Of a stretch of 64,000 nucleotides of DNA, positions 44,533-56,960 are shown one piece after another. This DNA comes from Pollenia angustigena (Eukaryota; Arthropoda; Insecta; Diptera; Polleniidae), in NCBI GenBank assembly GCA_930367215.1, contig OV884060.1, positions 176,711,253 through 176,775,252 of the forward strand, read 5' to 3'. Positions within the stretch are counted from its first letter, which is position 1. Every line of letters begins with the position of its first letter. The translations under genes and the position numbers were made by a program. Under the pieces are notes generated by a model, which was given only the letters and a program-made list of their open reading frames with translations, ran no database searches and was not told the origin of the DNA.

Positions 44533-44858
44533 TAGTTTAGTTTTTATTCAAATTTTTAAATTAAAAAAATACATATCAAAATCAATTAAGTATTTAAATT
44601 TTTCATATTCAAATCTATTACAAAAAAAAAATTGTAAGAACAAATATTTTAAATCAATTTGTATAAGATTTGAATTAATAAAACCTTTAGATGCATTTTA
44701 TAATGAATTAATTATAAATTTTGTTAATCAACTCATAAACAAGTACTTATGTATCAGATTATATGTCAGACATTACACTTCTATGTAATGCAAATGATAT
44801 GAAGTATTCATTGAAAAGTAAGTTGTTCACTAATTGCAAGTTTTGGCTGGGTACATAC

Positions 44859-45336
44859 CAGAGATCAGCAATGAGTAGTGAAAAAGTGAGTAGAGCTAAA
44901 TCATGACTCATAAATTCTTGTACTTATACGCACTCATATTTATTCCAATGTTATTCAAACTCATATTCACTTTAAAGTTTCATTTTATTCATCGTACTCA
45001 TACTTAGCAACATTTGAAGTGTTTGATTTAGAATCTACTCAACTCAATGTGTATAGGCGAGGCAAAATGCGAGGCTGCTAGAAATAGCAAAGTGACGATT
45101 TGCCAATTACAGTTAACTAAAGTTACATGTATGAAGTGGACGATTTATATTATATTATAAATCAAGCTGAGGTCATTTATGAGTATGCGTATAATGTCGA
45201 CGTCGCACTCATATTAATTTCTATTGTGAGTATGAGTGAATTAGAGTAGTTTAGTTTAAATGATTTCTACGCACTTATACTTACAATTGCATGAGTCAGT
45301 ATGAGTAGCGAAAACCCGATTCATTGCTGATCTCTG
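44859..45336. mobile_element. hAT miniature, sister of 34148-34750
   Basis: Ends CAGAGATCAGCAATGAGTAG and ATTGCTGATCTCTG, with the perfect 8-bp duplication GTACATAC (44851-44858, 45337-45344). It is nearly identical to the 34.1-kb copy but has lost about 13 bp near 45080 and about 95 bp near 45145. Confidence 0.92.
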
Positions 45337-45612
45337 GTACATACATACACATTCATAAATGCATATTTTTGATCCTTGACTAATTCTATATAGACATTTT
45401 AATGTGTAAAATATTTAGGCTGTTGGCAAAATGACCAAAAGCAAAGTGTGAAAAATCGTGGAAAAATTTTCCATACAAATTTGTGTAATTTTGCCTAAGA
45501 AATATTACTTACTTTCTATGGTCCATTTTTCATAAAATTAATTTTTACCAAACTTTATAAACATATTTTGGGCGATTTTTCGTTTTATTACTTTGACAAA
45601 ATCTGATTTCAG

Positions 45613-46142
45613 TAATTGAAGCACAGCCGCGAATAACGTTGTAAAAGCCACTTTTTGCAAAAACTGTTTTTTTTTTGCAGATAACCGTTAACATTACTCT
45701 CGTACACTGTTTAAACTTTGAATCACCCAAAATTATGTACCTTAAAGCCTTTAAAAAGGACATACAAAGAGTCAGCTAGTGGAAGAACGTTGTAAGTTAC
45801 TTACAAATGATACAAAGTAAATGGTTTTGAAACGTGGAACAACCTTTTAAAAGCCACCAGTCATGATGTTTTGTGTAGTGGAAGAACGTTTTAAATGACA
45901 TCGTGATTGTGGATATGAAACGTTTTTCCACTAAAAAAAGTTATAAACTGTAAATTTGCATGTAATTTAAATTTTAAATTTTTTGATATTTTGCATAAAA
46001 ATTTGTATTATCATTATTTTTAATAATCTTAAAAAAAAAATACAAAATTAATAATCTTGCCTGTTAAAAACGTTTTTTTGCTCTCCTGAAAAAGAATTAT
46101 TTTTTAACCTAAAACTTTATTCGCGACTGTGCTTCAATTATT
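45613..46142. mobile_element. Miniature with AATTGAAGCACAG ends
   Basis: Ends AATTGAAGCACAGCCGCGAA and, inverted, AATTGAAGCACAGTCGCGAA. The unit TAGTGGAAGAACGTTNTAA occurs at 45776 and 45877. The target duplication is not clear. Confidence 0.7.
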
Positions 46143-46172
46143 AAATTGTTTCATTAAAATCCCTAATTGACA

Positions 46173-46363
46173 ACTAAAGCTTCTCTACATAGCCGGTCTT
46201 CGGTCGGGTGCAAGGATTTTCTCCTCTATGGTATAACAAAAACCGGCTTCGATAACTGAAACCGAAGGTCGACTATTCTGATAAGATTTGGTAAGCGAAG
46301 CCGGTATTTGCTAAGCCGTAGCGGAGAAAATCCTAGGGCCCGGCCGAAGAGAAGTTTTAGTTT
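46173..46363. mobile_element. GC-richer palindromic miniature
   Basis: Ends AACTAAAGCTTCTC and, inverted, AACTAAAACTTCTC; then CGGTCGGG..AGGATTTTCTCC pairs with GGAGAAAATCCTAGGGCC. Repeated CCGGCTTCG/CGAAGCCGG motifs fill the centre. Base composition stands out from its surroundings. Confidence 0.7.
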
Positions 46364-49210
46364 GAATTTGAAGTTTCAACACAAATAAGTATGTATGTTT
46401 AAAACTACACAGAAAAAAAATCTAAATTGATTTGAATTAGAAAATGTGTGATAATAATTATACATTATATTAACAACATTTTGCTGTAGTAATGTTGATG
46501 TTATAAGTAAACCTTTAATTCGCTTGATTTAAATAAGGTTTTACTAAAATCGGAAAACATTAACCCTAAAATCAAAAAGTTCAAACGTCAAATTTAGACA
46601 TATTTGGAATTTCTAAAGGAAAGATAACAAAATATTGTATATTTTTGCGCCGATTTAAATAAAACTGGGAAAAAATATACCCTTAAGTCACACGAAGAGA
46701 AAACAGTGCAAATATGGAGATTAACCCTTAAATGTATTTGGGGTCGAAATTACTCCAAACTTTTTTTAAGCTTTGAAAAGTGATTTGAATGGTAGCACAA
46801 CTCATTTCATGTATGTTGATGTCGATAATTTCAGAGTTTCACACTAGACCACAAATATTTCTAAAAAAAATCTCGAATTTTTTTTTTATTTTATCGATTT
46901 AAGAACATTTTTAAAATTCAATTCTGTTGAAAGTATCTGTGTATTGGACACCGAACTTAACCATAATATTATTACCAGTGACAGTAATATGGTTGAGGTT
47001 ACCATTATGTTTAAAAATTTTTGTTTTAATTAATTTGGTTGGAGGTGGCCATGTAGAAAACGTGTTTACTCTAAGTATTATTAAAGAGTTTTTGCGCTTA
47101 TCTTACATTTCCTAGATACATGACAATCAGGGATCTGTGGCTTACCCTAGACCAAAAACATTCATAATTTTTTTTAGCTCCTGGACCATCATCTCATCTG
47201 CATAGGTTAAAAAAAACCCCCAAAAAACTGTATCTGCTATTTCAAAGCGCGAACTAGTCAACCGAACTAAATGGTACCTACAACAAAATTTTCACTTGTA
47301 TTTATACATTTCTTTGGTTAAAAAAAAGAAAATGTATATGAAAATATTTCAACTGTCAGTCGGACTGAAAAACAGCAGCAGCACATTTCGCTCGAGTGTC
47401 AAATAGTCATTTAAAGTGTTTAAATATTTTCCCCCAGTTTCATTTACAAAAAAAAAGCAAAAACAAATGTTAAAAAGTAATCCCTTAGCACCCATCAGGA
47501 TATATGCGAATTGTTTTAGAGGCCAAATTAAAAAAAAACAAGAAAAATAAACTGGTGAAATTTTAGCAAATTTCTAGAGTGAAGGATGAAAAAATAATGA
47601 CTTTGGTTGCCAAACACAAACTCAAAAAACACACGTATAATAAATTAGGACAAGCTCGTGAAAACTTTTGTTATTAATATGAAGTACATATTAATGAGAC
47701 ATTGGAAAGATTGATGCCAGTTTCAGGGTGTCCTCGTTGTTATTTCATCAACAGACACTTAAAGGAGCCACGTTTTAGTATCGGAGTCTTTAAAATAAAA
47801 CTAGAGAAACAAAATCAAACTTTTATTTTTCATTGGAAATTAAAGCGTTTTGCTTAGCTATTGAGTAATAAAAATGTGAATATATTAACTGCCTGAATTA
47901 TGTTTCTAACGTAATCCATTTATTCATTGTCAAATAGCTACATTGCCACATCAACTATAGATACCACAAATTAAAGGCTTGTTTGAAAATAAAAATCGAC
48001 AAAACATGTAAATCAAGCTAAAAAAAAATTGGCTCTGTGCTACTTAATTTGCCACAAACGACAACAAAGCAGTAAACAAACAACATCTGTTTTCAACAAT
48101 AGACTTTTTTTAATACACCCGAATCTAAATCAATGGTGGTGCTTTTAATACAACAACATGATATATAACAATAATAAATCTCTTAATACTTTCTGGTCTT
48201 AGCAGAAGATAAAAATAACTTAATTGTTAACCTTTAGTTTAACTATGAACCTTCCGAACTTGTGCCTTTAAACTACTTCACGTCTCTTCGGGGACTAAAA
48301 TTTTGGTGAAACAAGATTTTTATATACTAGGATAGCCCGGTGGCCGAAATTCGACCACTTGACATTTACTTTCGTTAAATTCGATAAATAATTAATTAAA
48401 TAAAAAATGGAATAAATACAATTCTTCGAAAATAGCTAACAATCTATAAAATAAAAATTGGGCGCTAATGGGTTAAAAGAACGGCAAAATACACTATTCA
48501 CCCATGCAAGATAAATTAAACGCTTTTCAAACACTTTTATTCCAAAAAAAAATAAAAAAAATGTATTGTGCATTTCATGAAATGTTATCAAGTAAAAAAT
48601 AGAAACACAGATCTTCATTAAAAGTCATTAAAATAGGTTTCCGACTTTTATTTTCTTAAACGACGTTTTTGTGTTTATTCAAGATATCTAATACGTTTAT
48701 ACATGTGTGTTTGCAAGTTCAAAATGAAAACAATAACATTATGGGAGAACAACATAGAGCTCAACCGTCGTTTATACATACATATGTGTTTGGAAGTATT
48801 ATCCCTGCAAATAAAATTGGACCACCTGATCCATGGACTGGTCCGATGTAATGCAAGCATGGACCATGTCTTTGTTAAAAAGTGTTTGTAGTGAGACGAC
48901 ATGTCTTCGTGTTTTAACGACATGTTTTCGGTTTTAAACGACTTCAAAACTAATCCTCTTTAGTATACCATGGAGTACCATGGGAGAATAACAAAAAACT
49001 TAACTACACACTATTTATACATGTATGTGCGTGTGTTTGAGGGCAAATTTAAAACGCTTTTAAAACGCTTTAATCCTGAAAATTTATCTCGTGCATATCT
49101 ACACAAAAATACCTTTAAAACGACATATGGTTTATTAAAATTGGTGGACGATAAGACACTTACAAATCAACCACAAAAAAATTGTTTCCGTATTTATATA
49201 TAAGATAAAA
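46364..49210. other. Unassigned AT-rich DNA
   Basis: About 2.8 kb. TTAACCC at 46729 and GGGTTAA at 48470 could be a pair of piggyBac-like ends, but their inner sequences hardly match. AACGACATGT.TTCG is repeated at 48895-48925. No gene is seen. Confidence 0.35.
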
Positions 49211-50360
49211 TAATTAGTATTGTGGTAATTTTGTCGAACTATTTATGGTTTTTGATCCAAATTTTCAATATTTCTAATCAGTTCATCTTTCATTAAATTA
49301 TTTTTATGAAGAAAGGAATTTTTCAACATGAAAATTAATTAAAATTGTTATTGATAATCATTCATTCTTGACTGACCTGAGATTCGAACCTAGGCGGCTG
49401 GCCTGAGGTTCGAACCCAGGCGGCTGGTTACCCTGACATGTTTCGATCGCTACCACTCGATCTCCTCAGAGGGTATTGCCGTCTTACACTCGCAGCCATC
49501 TACGACTGCTGACGTCAATAGTGAAACATCAATCCTTAAACCAAATTGTATTTTAACCTTTGGTAGATCAAAATTTGCTTTTTTGAATGATTATCCATTT
49601 TTAATTGATTTTACATGTTTTTTCCTTACCTATGTTTTTTCGTACTTTTTGTCAAGAATTCTTCTTGAAGTCCAAAGTACATTTTTGTTCATGTTTGTCT
49701 GTTTGTCTTTCTTTTTTTTTTTCTTCTTGTTGACCTTTTTCAGCACAACTTGAAGGACAAATGTATACATCGAGCTCGTGCCCTAGCTCTATGCTCTGGG
49801 TTCGAACCTCAGGCCAGCCGCCTGGGTTCGAATCTCAGGTCAGTCAAGAATGAATGATTATCAATAACAATTTTAATTAATTTTCATGTTGTAAAATTCC
49901 TTTCTTCATAAAAATAATTTAATGAAAATTAAAATTAAACCTGGTAAAATTGAAATGAAGCCTGATTAAAAATATTGAAAATTTGGATAAAAAACCATAA
50001 ATAGTTCGACAAAATTACCACAATACTAATTATTGTTAAAGCGAGGGCACGAGCTATATGTGTACATTTGTCCTGAAAAAGGTCAACAAGAAAAAGAAAG
50101 ACAAACATGAAAAAACAAAAATGTACTTTGGACTTCAAGAAGAATTCTTCACAAAAAGTACGAAAAAACAGAGGTAAAGGAAAAACATATAAAATCAATT
50201 AAAAATGGATAATCATACAGGCCAGCCGCCTGGGTTCGAGTCTCAGGTCAGTCAAGACTGAATGATTGTCCATAACAATTTTAATTAATTTTCATGTTGT
50301 AAAATTCCTTTCTTCATAAAAATAATTTAAAGAAAATTAAAATTGATGAACTTAAGCCTG
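49211..50360. repeat. Scrambled inverted duplication with tRNA-like SINE copies
   Basis: 49211-49425 recurs inverted at 49797-50036, and 49575-49790 recurs inverted at 50037-50215, so the block is two interleaved inverted repeats. Three copies of a unit with GGCTGGCCTGAGGTTCGAAC-type sequence are present: 49385-49430 (minus), 49797-49845 and 50217-50250 (plus). GGGTTCGAACCTCAGG is a good tRNA B-box; GAGTGGTAGCGATCG on the minus strand near 49460 resembles the A-box. Tails match the miniature at 19710. The 87-codon minus-strand frame inside is incidental. Confidence 0.7.
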
Positions 50361-52437
50361 TAACCCGTTTCTGTATTTCTCACATCGTAAAACTATTCGA
50401 ATGAAACGTGTGAATTGCAAAAAAAAATAGTGTGAAATGAAACAAAAAGTGGTTTTTCTCACACAAGTGTTTCTGTATATTTTTTTTTGCGAGAATTATC
50501 TGTCATTTAAATAATTTTCCAGCAATTATTGGAAGGATGCGAGAAAAAGTGTTTCTATAACAATATTTTGCGAAAAGTTTCTTTCAAGAACTGTCAAAAT
50601 AAGTCACATTTTAAATTGGTGGCGAGAAAAACAAAATGTAGATATTTTGAATTTAAAATATGTTTACATATATACTATTTTTTTAAAATAAATAAAATAA
50701 TAGAAGGAATATAAATAATGCATAATTTATATGATGAAAATAAATAAAAAACAATAGTTATATTTTGTTATTTTAAATTTTTTTTAGCCTTTTCTTGTTT
50801 TGGTTTTAATCAGTGCTGCCAGATAAATTTGTGTCAAAATCGTCAATTTCCTAAGAAAAAAATAAAAAAAATTGGCTTTTCTGTTTCAAAAATCGTGCAA
50901 TTTAAAATCAATTTTAAACAAATTTGTTTCGACTTTTATTAAAAAGTAATCAAACAAAAACATAGTTAAAATTCATGGGTATTTAATAATTTCATTAAAT
51001 TTATATTTATTTTGTTAAGCTGGAGGATTATTTTTTAAAAAATTATTTATTTTCTTTAATCCGATAACAATTTAAAATTGTTATTTTTCCCTGGAGAAGT
51101 TACACAAAGGCATGAGAAAATACATTTTAAACAAAAAATAAAATAAATATTTTTACAAAAGCAAAAAGAAACCAAGCTTAATAAAATAAACATACATCCT
51201 TTTTGAAAATACTTACAAAAACCGAGATCAAAATGGAAAATTTTTAAATTAAATCATCTTTGATAACAGTATTATAAATATTCTACTAAATAACGAGTGA
51301 AAGAAGCTGTCCATTTTGAAAAAGTTTTTACTGGGAGACAAACAAATTTCTTTCTTGCCGGAATAATGGTTTTGGCACAAAAGCGTACATATAAGATAAG
51401 AATATCAAATATCAATCATATTTTGTATATGTATATAAGAAGTATTAAATGTTCAAAATAAGCCAAGTCAGTCCATTACTTTCCCTCGAAATTTTGCTTT
51501 TGCCGATACATTTTTTAGGAAAGAGAAAAACAATTTCGAGGACAATTTTCACAATAGGGATAAATATACAAATTTAACCCTTGTTTCTAAAGATATCTTT
51601 TTTTTAATAAACAAACATATAAAAATATTTACAAATCTTATTTCGAAGACTTAGTGTAAAACGCAACGCCAACAATTTTATTAAAAGCAAAAACAAAATC
51701 AAAAATGAATATTATTTTTGTCAAGCTAATAGGGCCTAAATTTCTTCAATGTAAATAAAATTCAATTTTTAATTACAATATTTTCTTCCCGACGTTTCGT
51801 CGATTGTTTGTCGACTTTTTCAAGGGATTGTAATATGAAAATTTAATCACATTAAAAAGTTTTAGATGTACTCAGGATCATACAAATATAAAAATTAATT
51901 TTAATATTAAAAAAATACATATTACTTTAAACTTTAAATATATCACAGCTTAAGTAAAAAGTATTTTATAAATTTGTTGTGGCTTTCTACAGACATTCAT
52001 ATTATTTATTTTTTTTTCAATTTTCAACGCCACAAAATAGAAGTGTTTGAAATTTAAGAATTCAAAATGAATTTCTATAGAAAGTAACAACAAAATTATA
52101 AAATATTTTTGATTTTGTTTTTGCTTTTGCTTTTGCTTTCTTCACTTTAATAGCAAAAATCATCAAAACGTCACTTTGTTAATATCGGAACAAAAAATCG
52201 TCAAGATGACGATAACTCGTCAAATCTGGCAGCCCTGTTTTTATTATATTTATTTCTTTTGTTGACGTTTCGCTTTTATTTGACTGGAAATATTCCAGTA
52301 TAAACAGAAGTTGTTGTGTCTGTTTTCGCATTCAAATACAGAAACACTTTTATCTCATAAATCGAGAAACGATGGAATTTTTTGTTTAACACTTCATGTA
52401 AGAAATTTTACGATGCGAGAAATACAGAAACGAGCTA
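50361..52437. mobile_element. Element S, 2.08 kb, TTTCTGTATTTCTCRCATCG ends
   Basis: Ends TAACCCGTTTCTGTATTTCT and, inverted, TAGCTCGTTTCTGTATTTCT, flanked by CTG (50358-50360, 52438-52440). The uninterrupted target CCTGATTAAAAATATTG is present at 49973, which proves the 3-bp duplication. GTGTTTCTRTA motifs recur near both ends. No transposase is recognised. A Penelope-like terminal motif (51785-51836) and the hairpin shared with 1364-1509 lie inside. Confidence 0.82.
51785..51836 (-). ncRNA. Penelope-like terminal hairpin motif
   Basis: The minus strand reads CCCTTGAAAAAGTCGAC, a loop, then TCGACGAAACGTCGGG. The GTCGA/TCGAC stem directly precedes GAAAC, the same layout as at 26558-26596, but the first box is mutated (UUGAAAA). 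Confidence 0.35.
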
Positions 52438-52700
52438 CTGATTAGAAATATTGAAAAAAAAATAAGATAAAATAATACAAATTTTAAAAAATTTACTATT
52501 ATTTTTAACACATTTCAACACGTATACGCTTACCTGTCCGCAACATTTACGTATGAGTAATGAGGCCTTAAATACTATACTAATGATTTCGTTTGTAGAG
52601 TAGATTTTCGTAATTATTAAAACCCTCTTTATGTATAACGAAAAAAACGTTTGTTAAAATTTAAGTCTCACTTTTGGATGAGTTAAAAGTCAGCAAACAA
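52438..52700. other. Unassigned DNA
   Basis: No feature recognised beyond the resumed target of element S. Confidence 0.35.
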
Positions 52701-52754
52701 AATTGTTGAATATGCAACAATACCAATCCAAATGAGATCCAAGAGCGTTAAAAT

Positions 52755-53771
52755 ATGCCAAAAAAATTTGTCGATTTTGGGGTGGCCAGGCAATGACAGT
52801 CAACAGCGAGCGATGTAGGTTTATGATTGCCATTTTTTTTTTTTTTGCCTGAATGAACCACAAACCTGAGCGCCCCTTAAAGTCAACACAAATAATGCCA
52901 TCGATCAAATTGAGTCTGATTAATGCATCAAAGTGGAGTCATAGTTAATTGAGAATGACATTGGCCAGGCCATCAACGTCAACGCCATAGGTCGATAATT
53001 ACTAGGGTATTCAAACGATTAACCGTTGTTGGACTAAACGATTCTTTTTGGGTGATTAACTGTTCGAATAATTTTAAATTGCTAATTTTCGATTAAAGAA
53101 TAATTCGAAAAATTTCTATCGATTAATCGAAATTTGTTTTTTTTACAGTATTAGTTTTTTTCTTTAATGTAAAAAAACAAGCCGGTACGTTTTAAATATC
53201 CTTTTATTATTTCTTAGCTCAGGAAAATTTCCTTAGAGTAACAATTTCTTTAAATATCGTAAAGTACAAACAACAATAAGTGAAAGAATCTTTTCTAAAT
53301 CAAGTTCCATCAAAACAAAAGAAAGATATCGTTTTAATCACAAACATTTAAACTGTGTTCTCTTTTTAAAAGATTATTTTAGAAGATTGGCTTAAATTTT
53401 GATGCTATTTTTTATTTAAAATAGTTTTCTTCTTTTTTTATTACATGCAGAACCTTGTTCTAAATTGTTGTGACTTTTTTATTAAAATATTTATGCTAAA
53501 AAATATAATTTTTAGTCTTATTTTTAAACTTCTAAGCTGGACAAAATTCAAATGAGTATTAAATTGTTCGATTATTATTCGATTAAATTTTTACCTCGAT
53601 TAATTGAATACCCTAATAATAACCAATTTCTTTTGGCTTGAATTGGATGGTGTGTGTATCACGGACATGTGCTTTGAACAGGACGGCACATTGGACATTA
53701 TGCACAAACGATTTGAGGGCATAGTCATCTCACTTCGGGCTGATGTAAACTTGCAAATTATATTGTACGAT
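52755..53771 (+). pseudogene. Mariner-type transposase relic V, split by hAT element U
   Basis: About 52757-52830 reads KKICRFWGGQAMTVNSERCR, and 52971-52995 reads AINVNAIGR, both like the stretch after the first aspartate block. The hAT-like element U follows, then ITNFFWLELDGVCITDMCFE, the second block QDGTLDIMHKRF and ISLRADVN, ending at a stop at 53772. The usual HTA after QDGATC is mutated and the third block is gone. The likeness to the DD41D copies is clear although diverged. Confidence 0.65.
53003..53615. mobile_element. hAT-like element U, 613 bp
   Basis: Ends TAGGGTATTCAAACGATTAA and, inverted, TAGGGTATTCAATTAATCGA; flanking octamers ATAATTAC and ATAATAAC match at 7 of 8. Same terminal motif as the element at 60224-62197, with a different inside. 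Confidence 0.85.
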
Positions 53772-53775
53772 TGAA

Positions 53776-54764
53776 GCCTTCTTCTTGTGTGTGTTTTTAA
53801 ATCGCAAGTCTGTGATTACGATTAACGTGAGAACCTGTCCAATTCACGGTGGATTTCAAAAACTATTTTGATGGGTTAATATTAAGCACTTTCCAAATGC
53901 CCATTCGTGAATAAAGGATCATTTGTACAAACAGGTAGAAAGTTGAGTGTATAATTCACCAAAAATTATACAACCGCCCATTGTTTAAGAGCCGGAGCTG
54001 TCTAACCTCCACTTCTTTTTTCATAATCCCAGCAGCTTTTGTGGAATAACAACAACACCTAGAGATCTCTTCATGAACCGAACTTTACCGTAGGTCAAAA
54101 TTCAGTCCTCAGCTGGACGTCACCCTACCCCCGAATTTGGATAAAAGCACTACCACTAAATAACTAACTGAATAACCTCTTCTATTTATTAGAAAAGCAA
54201 GGCTTCCCCTTAAAGACAATCATTCTGAAAGCATTTCTCGCTAGAAGCATACTAACGGAAACCTCACCAATAGTCAGATCTGCGCTTGCAACCACCGGGA
54301 GCGACTGACTCCCATGGCACTGCCAGATAAGTACTGATAAACAAATTTTGACCCAATGAAGTTCGTTGGACGCCAAGGAGCTCTGTCATTTACCTTAATT
54401 TAAAATATATGAGAGTACGAAGAATGTCAGCACATTCCTACTTGATTTATTTTTAACCAAGCCATTTTTCACCGGAATCTTTACTACGCCGCCTAAGAGA
54501 CGCAGCACATCCCCCGTGGAGGAAAGTCGTAGATATATGCGAATAAGTCACAAGCCAAAGCGGCCCTTAAAGCCAGAGTTATATTAATTAAGCATTTCAG
54601 TACGCGTCAGGCAGCCAAGCCAACATTCATGCGAATAATGAATATATATCGATATCTAAATTCAAAGCTACGAAGTGCCTAATGAACGACCCTTTATGCG
54701 CCGGAGAGTTTTCGGTGTATATTCTGATTTTAATAAAAACGGTATTAATTTACAAAAAAAAAAA
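53776..54764. other. Unassigned DNA
   Basis: Slightly less AT-rich than its surroundings but with no frame I recognise; the 64-codon minus-strand frame at 54182-54376 is not convincing. Confidence 0.35.
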
Positions 54765-54768
54765 CAAG

Positions 54769-55074
54769 GGGGCTACTCTCTATTGCGATGCGAAAGAAAA
54801 TGGTAGCAAATCTAACGATTGGTACTCTTTAATGCGTTTGCGCATTTGTCTTTCGCATCTATTAATTTTTTTCTTTTCGCAAATTTTCACTATTTATTTT
54901 ATATAAATTTTCCAATTTCAAATATTTGCACATATTTTAGCAGTTCATTGCTGTCAATCTGCGCCATCTTTCATTTTTATTGCCTGTTTTGCTCCATTTT
55001 CAAAAAATTTTGCGAAAGTGATAGAGAGTGCCAAGTTGGCATTAAGCTTTCGCATCGCAATAGAGAGTAGCCCC
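54769..55074. mobile_element. Miniature N, GGGGCTACTCTCTATTGCG ends
   Basis: Ends GGGGCTACTCTCTATTGCGA and its complement, with inverted repeats of about 28 bp including GATGCGAAAG. CAAG lies on the left (54765-54768) and at 55076-55079 on the right, suggesting a 4-5 bp duplication. It sits exactly at the start of a P1 repeat (CAAG|TAAGAAAG). Confidence 0.8.
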
Positions 55075-55076
55075 CC

Positions 55077-55730
55077 AAGTAAGAAAGTATATTCGGTTAT
55101 ATAACACCTTACACCTTGCTAGTGTACCCTGTTGGGACCCATGGGCAATCATGGATACGCCTAAACAAAATTATGTGAACTAAGGTAAGGATTCATGTGA
55201 AAGTTCTTTGTGACGAATATTATTTAGATATTTTCATCTATATGGGATTTATATAATGAACCTATGGGTTATTTTTGACCTACCAGGACAACATTTTGTC
55301 ATGATTTAGAAGCTATCATAAAAGTTATTATCGCCAATTTGTATGTTAATACCAACATTTACAAGGAAGTTAAGACATTAAAAGCTATTTTCGGTAGTAA
55401 TATTCTTCATTATTCACTGTTATGGGAGCTATGGTCATATATGGACCATATGGTATGAGGGCTATGTGAAATTATAGACCGATTCGCCCCATTTTCAATA
55501 GACTTGGCCTTTGTCCCAAAAAGATTCTATGTTCCAAATTTCATCAAATTATCTTATAAATTGCGATCTGTACTTTGTGCACAAAGTTTACATGCCAGCC
55601 AGCCTGCCGGACGGACATCGTTAATTCGACTCAGAAAGTGATTCTGAACTAATCGGTATACTTTAAGGGCGTTACAAACATCAGCACAAATGCATAGTAC
55701 TCTCTCCACTATTGTGGGTATAAAAAGAGA
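55077..55730 (+). repeat. Dispersed repeat, family P1, complete-looking
   Basis: Starts AAGTAAGAAAGTATATTCGG, runs through GGGACCCATGGGCAATCATG, CTACCAGGACAACATTTTGT, GCCGGACGGACATCGTTAAT and ends CCACTATTGTGGGTATAAA. It is the best reference copy for the family here. Confidence 0.7.
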
Positions 55731-56210
55731 TACTAATATAAATTCTAATTGAGAATGCCTTTACAATCAATAAGTGACTCCTTTTATTAACAAAATGAAA
55801 GAGAAAATTTTCGTTTTTTCCACAAACAAACTCCCATTAAACAGGCTTTTTTAAACTTTTTCTAGTTTGTTTTTCTTTTGATGAAACACTCGAAATGCTC
55901 TATTGGTTGTGATGCTGTTTCTGTGTGTGAAGTACATATTTAAATGTATGTATCTGTGTTAAGATTTGTTTGTAAAATATTAAAATTTTATGAAATTTTA
56001 CCGCTTGTTTTGTTAACCTACAAAACAGTAAAATATATTTAAAAAATTTTTTTTTGTATTTACTTTGTAATTAATTTTATTTTGTAATATTTATTTTACA
56101 CAAAGTAGAAAAAACAAACCCAACCCAATGTAAGAGACAACATGTAAATGAATTCCACAAATAAATATACAAAGGTTTGAAAAATAATGAAATTTTCTTT
56201 GATATGCGAT
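55731..56210. other. Unassigned AT-rich DNA
   Basis: No feature recognised. Confidence 0.35.
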
Positions 56211-56304
56211 ATGTATGTATGTATGTATGTTTTTTTTTGTATGTATGTATGTATGTATGTATGTATGTATGTATGTATGTATGTATGTATGTATGTATGT
56301 ATGG
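56211..56304. repeat. (ATGT)n microsatellite
   Basis: About 20 ATGT units, interrupted once by a T-run at 56231-56238. Reading frames over it give (YIHT)n or (MYVC)n and are not genes. Confidence 0.97.
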
Positions 56305-56646
56305 ATGAAGTATTTATATAAAAAGTCTTTGCCCATCTGCCTGTCAGTTTGTGTTAAATGCCTCTGCTTAAACCTGAACAGAAAAGAACAATTTTGGAGC
56401 AGAGTTGTTGCTAGTTTTCCAAAGAAGTTTGAAGATTGAAGCCTTTTTTCACTATTATAATGAGTATTACAACATGTCAAAAAATAAAATAAATTAAAAA
56501 TGTATAATAGAGTGAAAACGAATTGTTATCAAAACATACATTAAAAACTTGACAGTCGTTTGGTGCTCACCTTTTTTTTAATTTTCTAAACGATTACACA
56601 GCGTTTATATTTGACAGTCTTGCTAGACAGTAAGAATATACATTTT

Positions 56647-56960
56647 CCCAGCGGGAAAAAGAAGGAGTATAAATGAATTCTAAAAGGCCTTTGTACTCCA
56701 TGTTTTAGATATCAAGGCCTGCACGCTTTATTCCATAGTTATAGCTTTTTTACACACATTGGCATTGCAGAGTAGGCCTTCCGCTCTCGCTTCTTTAGCA
56801 GTTACAATACAAAAATGTTACTCCTTCTGTGCTCCATTCTCATAGAAGCGATCGTGGAATGTGTATCTTCTTATCTTTTATACAAAGGAAGTAAGATAAG
56901 AATAGTAATTGAATCAAAAACTTTTGTAAGCAGACCTTCTAAAAGGTCTGAAGTCAACCT
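56647..56960. mobile_element. CCCAGCGGG miniature, right end missing
   Basis: Starts CCCAGCGGGAAAAAGAAGG; AAAAGGCCTTTGTACTCC and ACACACATTGGCATTGCAG match the 42.5-kb copy. The terminal CCCGCTGGG is absent, so it is truncated or eroded on the right. Confidence 0.72.

Noticed and set aside
46729..48476. TTAACCC ... GGGTTAA pair as a fourth piggyBac-like element
   Set aside because: The sequence inside the TTAACCC does not match between ends beyond a few bases and no transposase remnant is visible.
49935..50198. 87-codon hydrophobic minus-strand frame
   Set aside because: Lies in one arm of the inverted duplication; the other arm does not keep it open.
53630..54700. Possible host exon because of lower AT content
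   Set aside because: The first part is mariner relic V, and the rest shows no open frame with plausible splice structure.
54682..54760. Resemblance to the start of the LTR at 10397 (CGGAGAGTTTTCGGTGTATA)
   Set aside because: The match is short and gapped, with no TG start, no second end and no duplication.
56091..56480. 129-codon frame with (YIHT)n
   Set aside because: Translation of the ATGT microsatellite.
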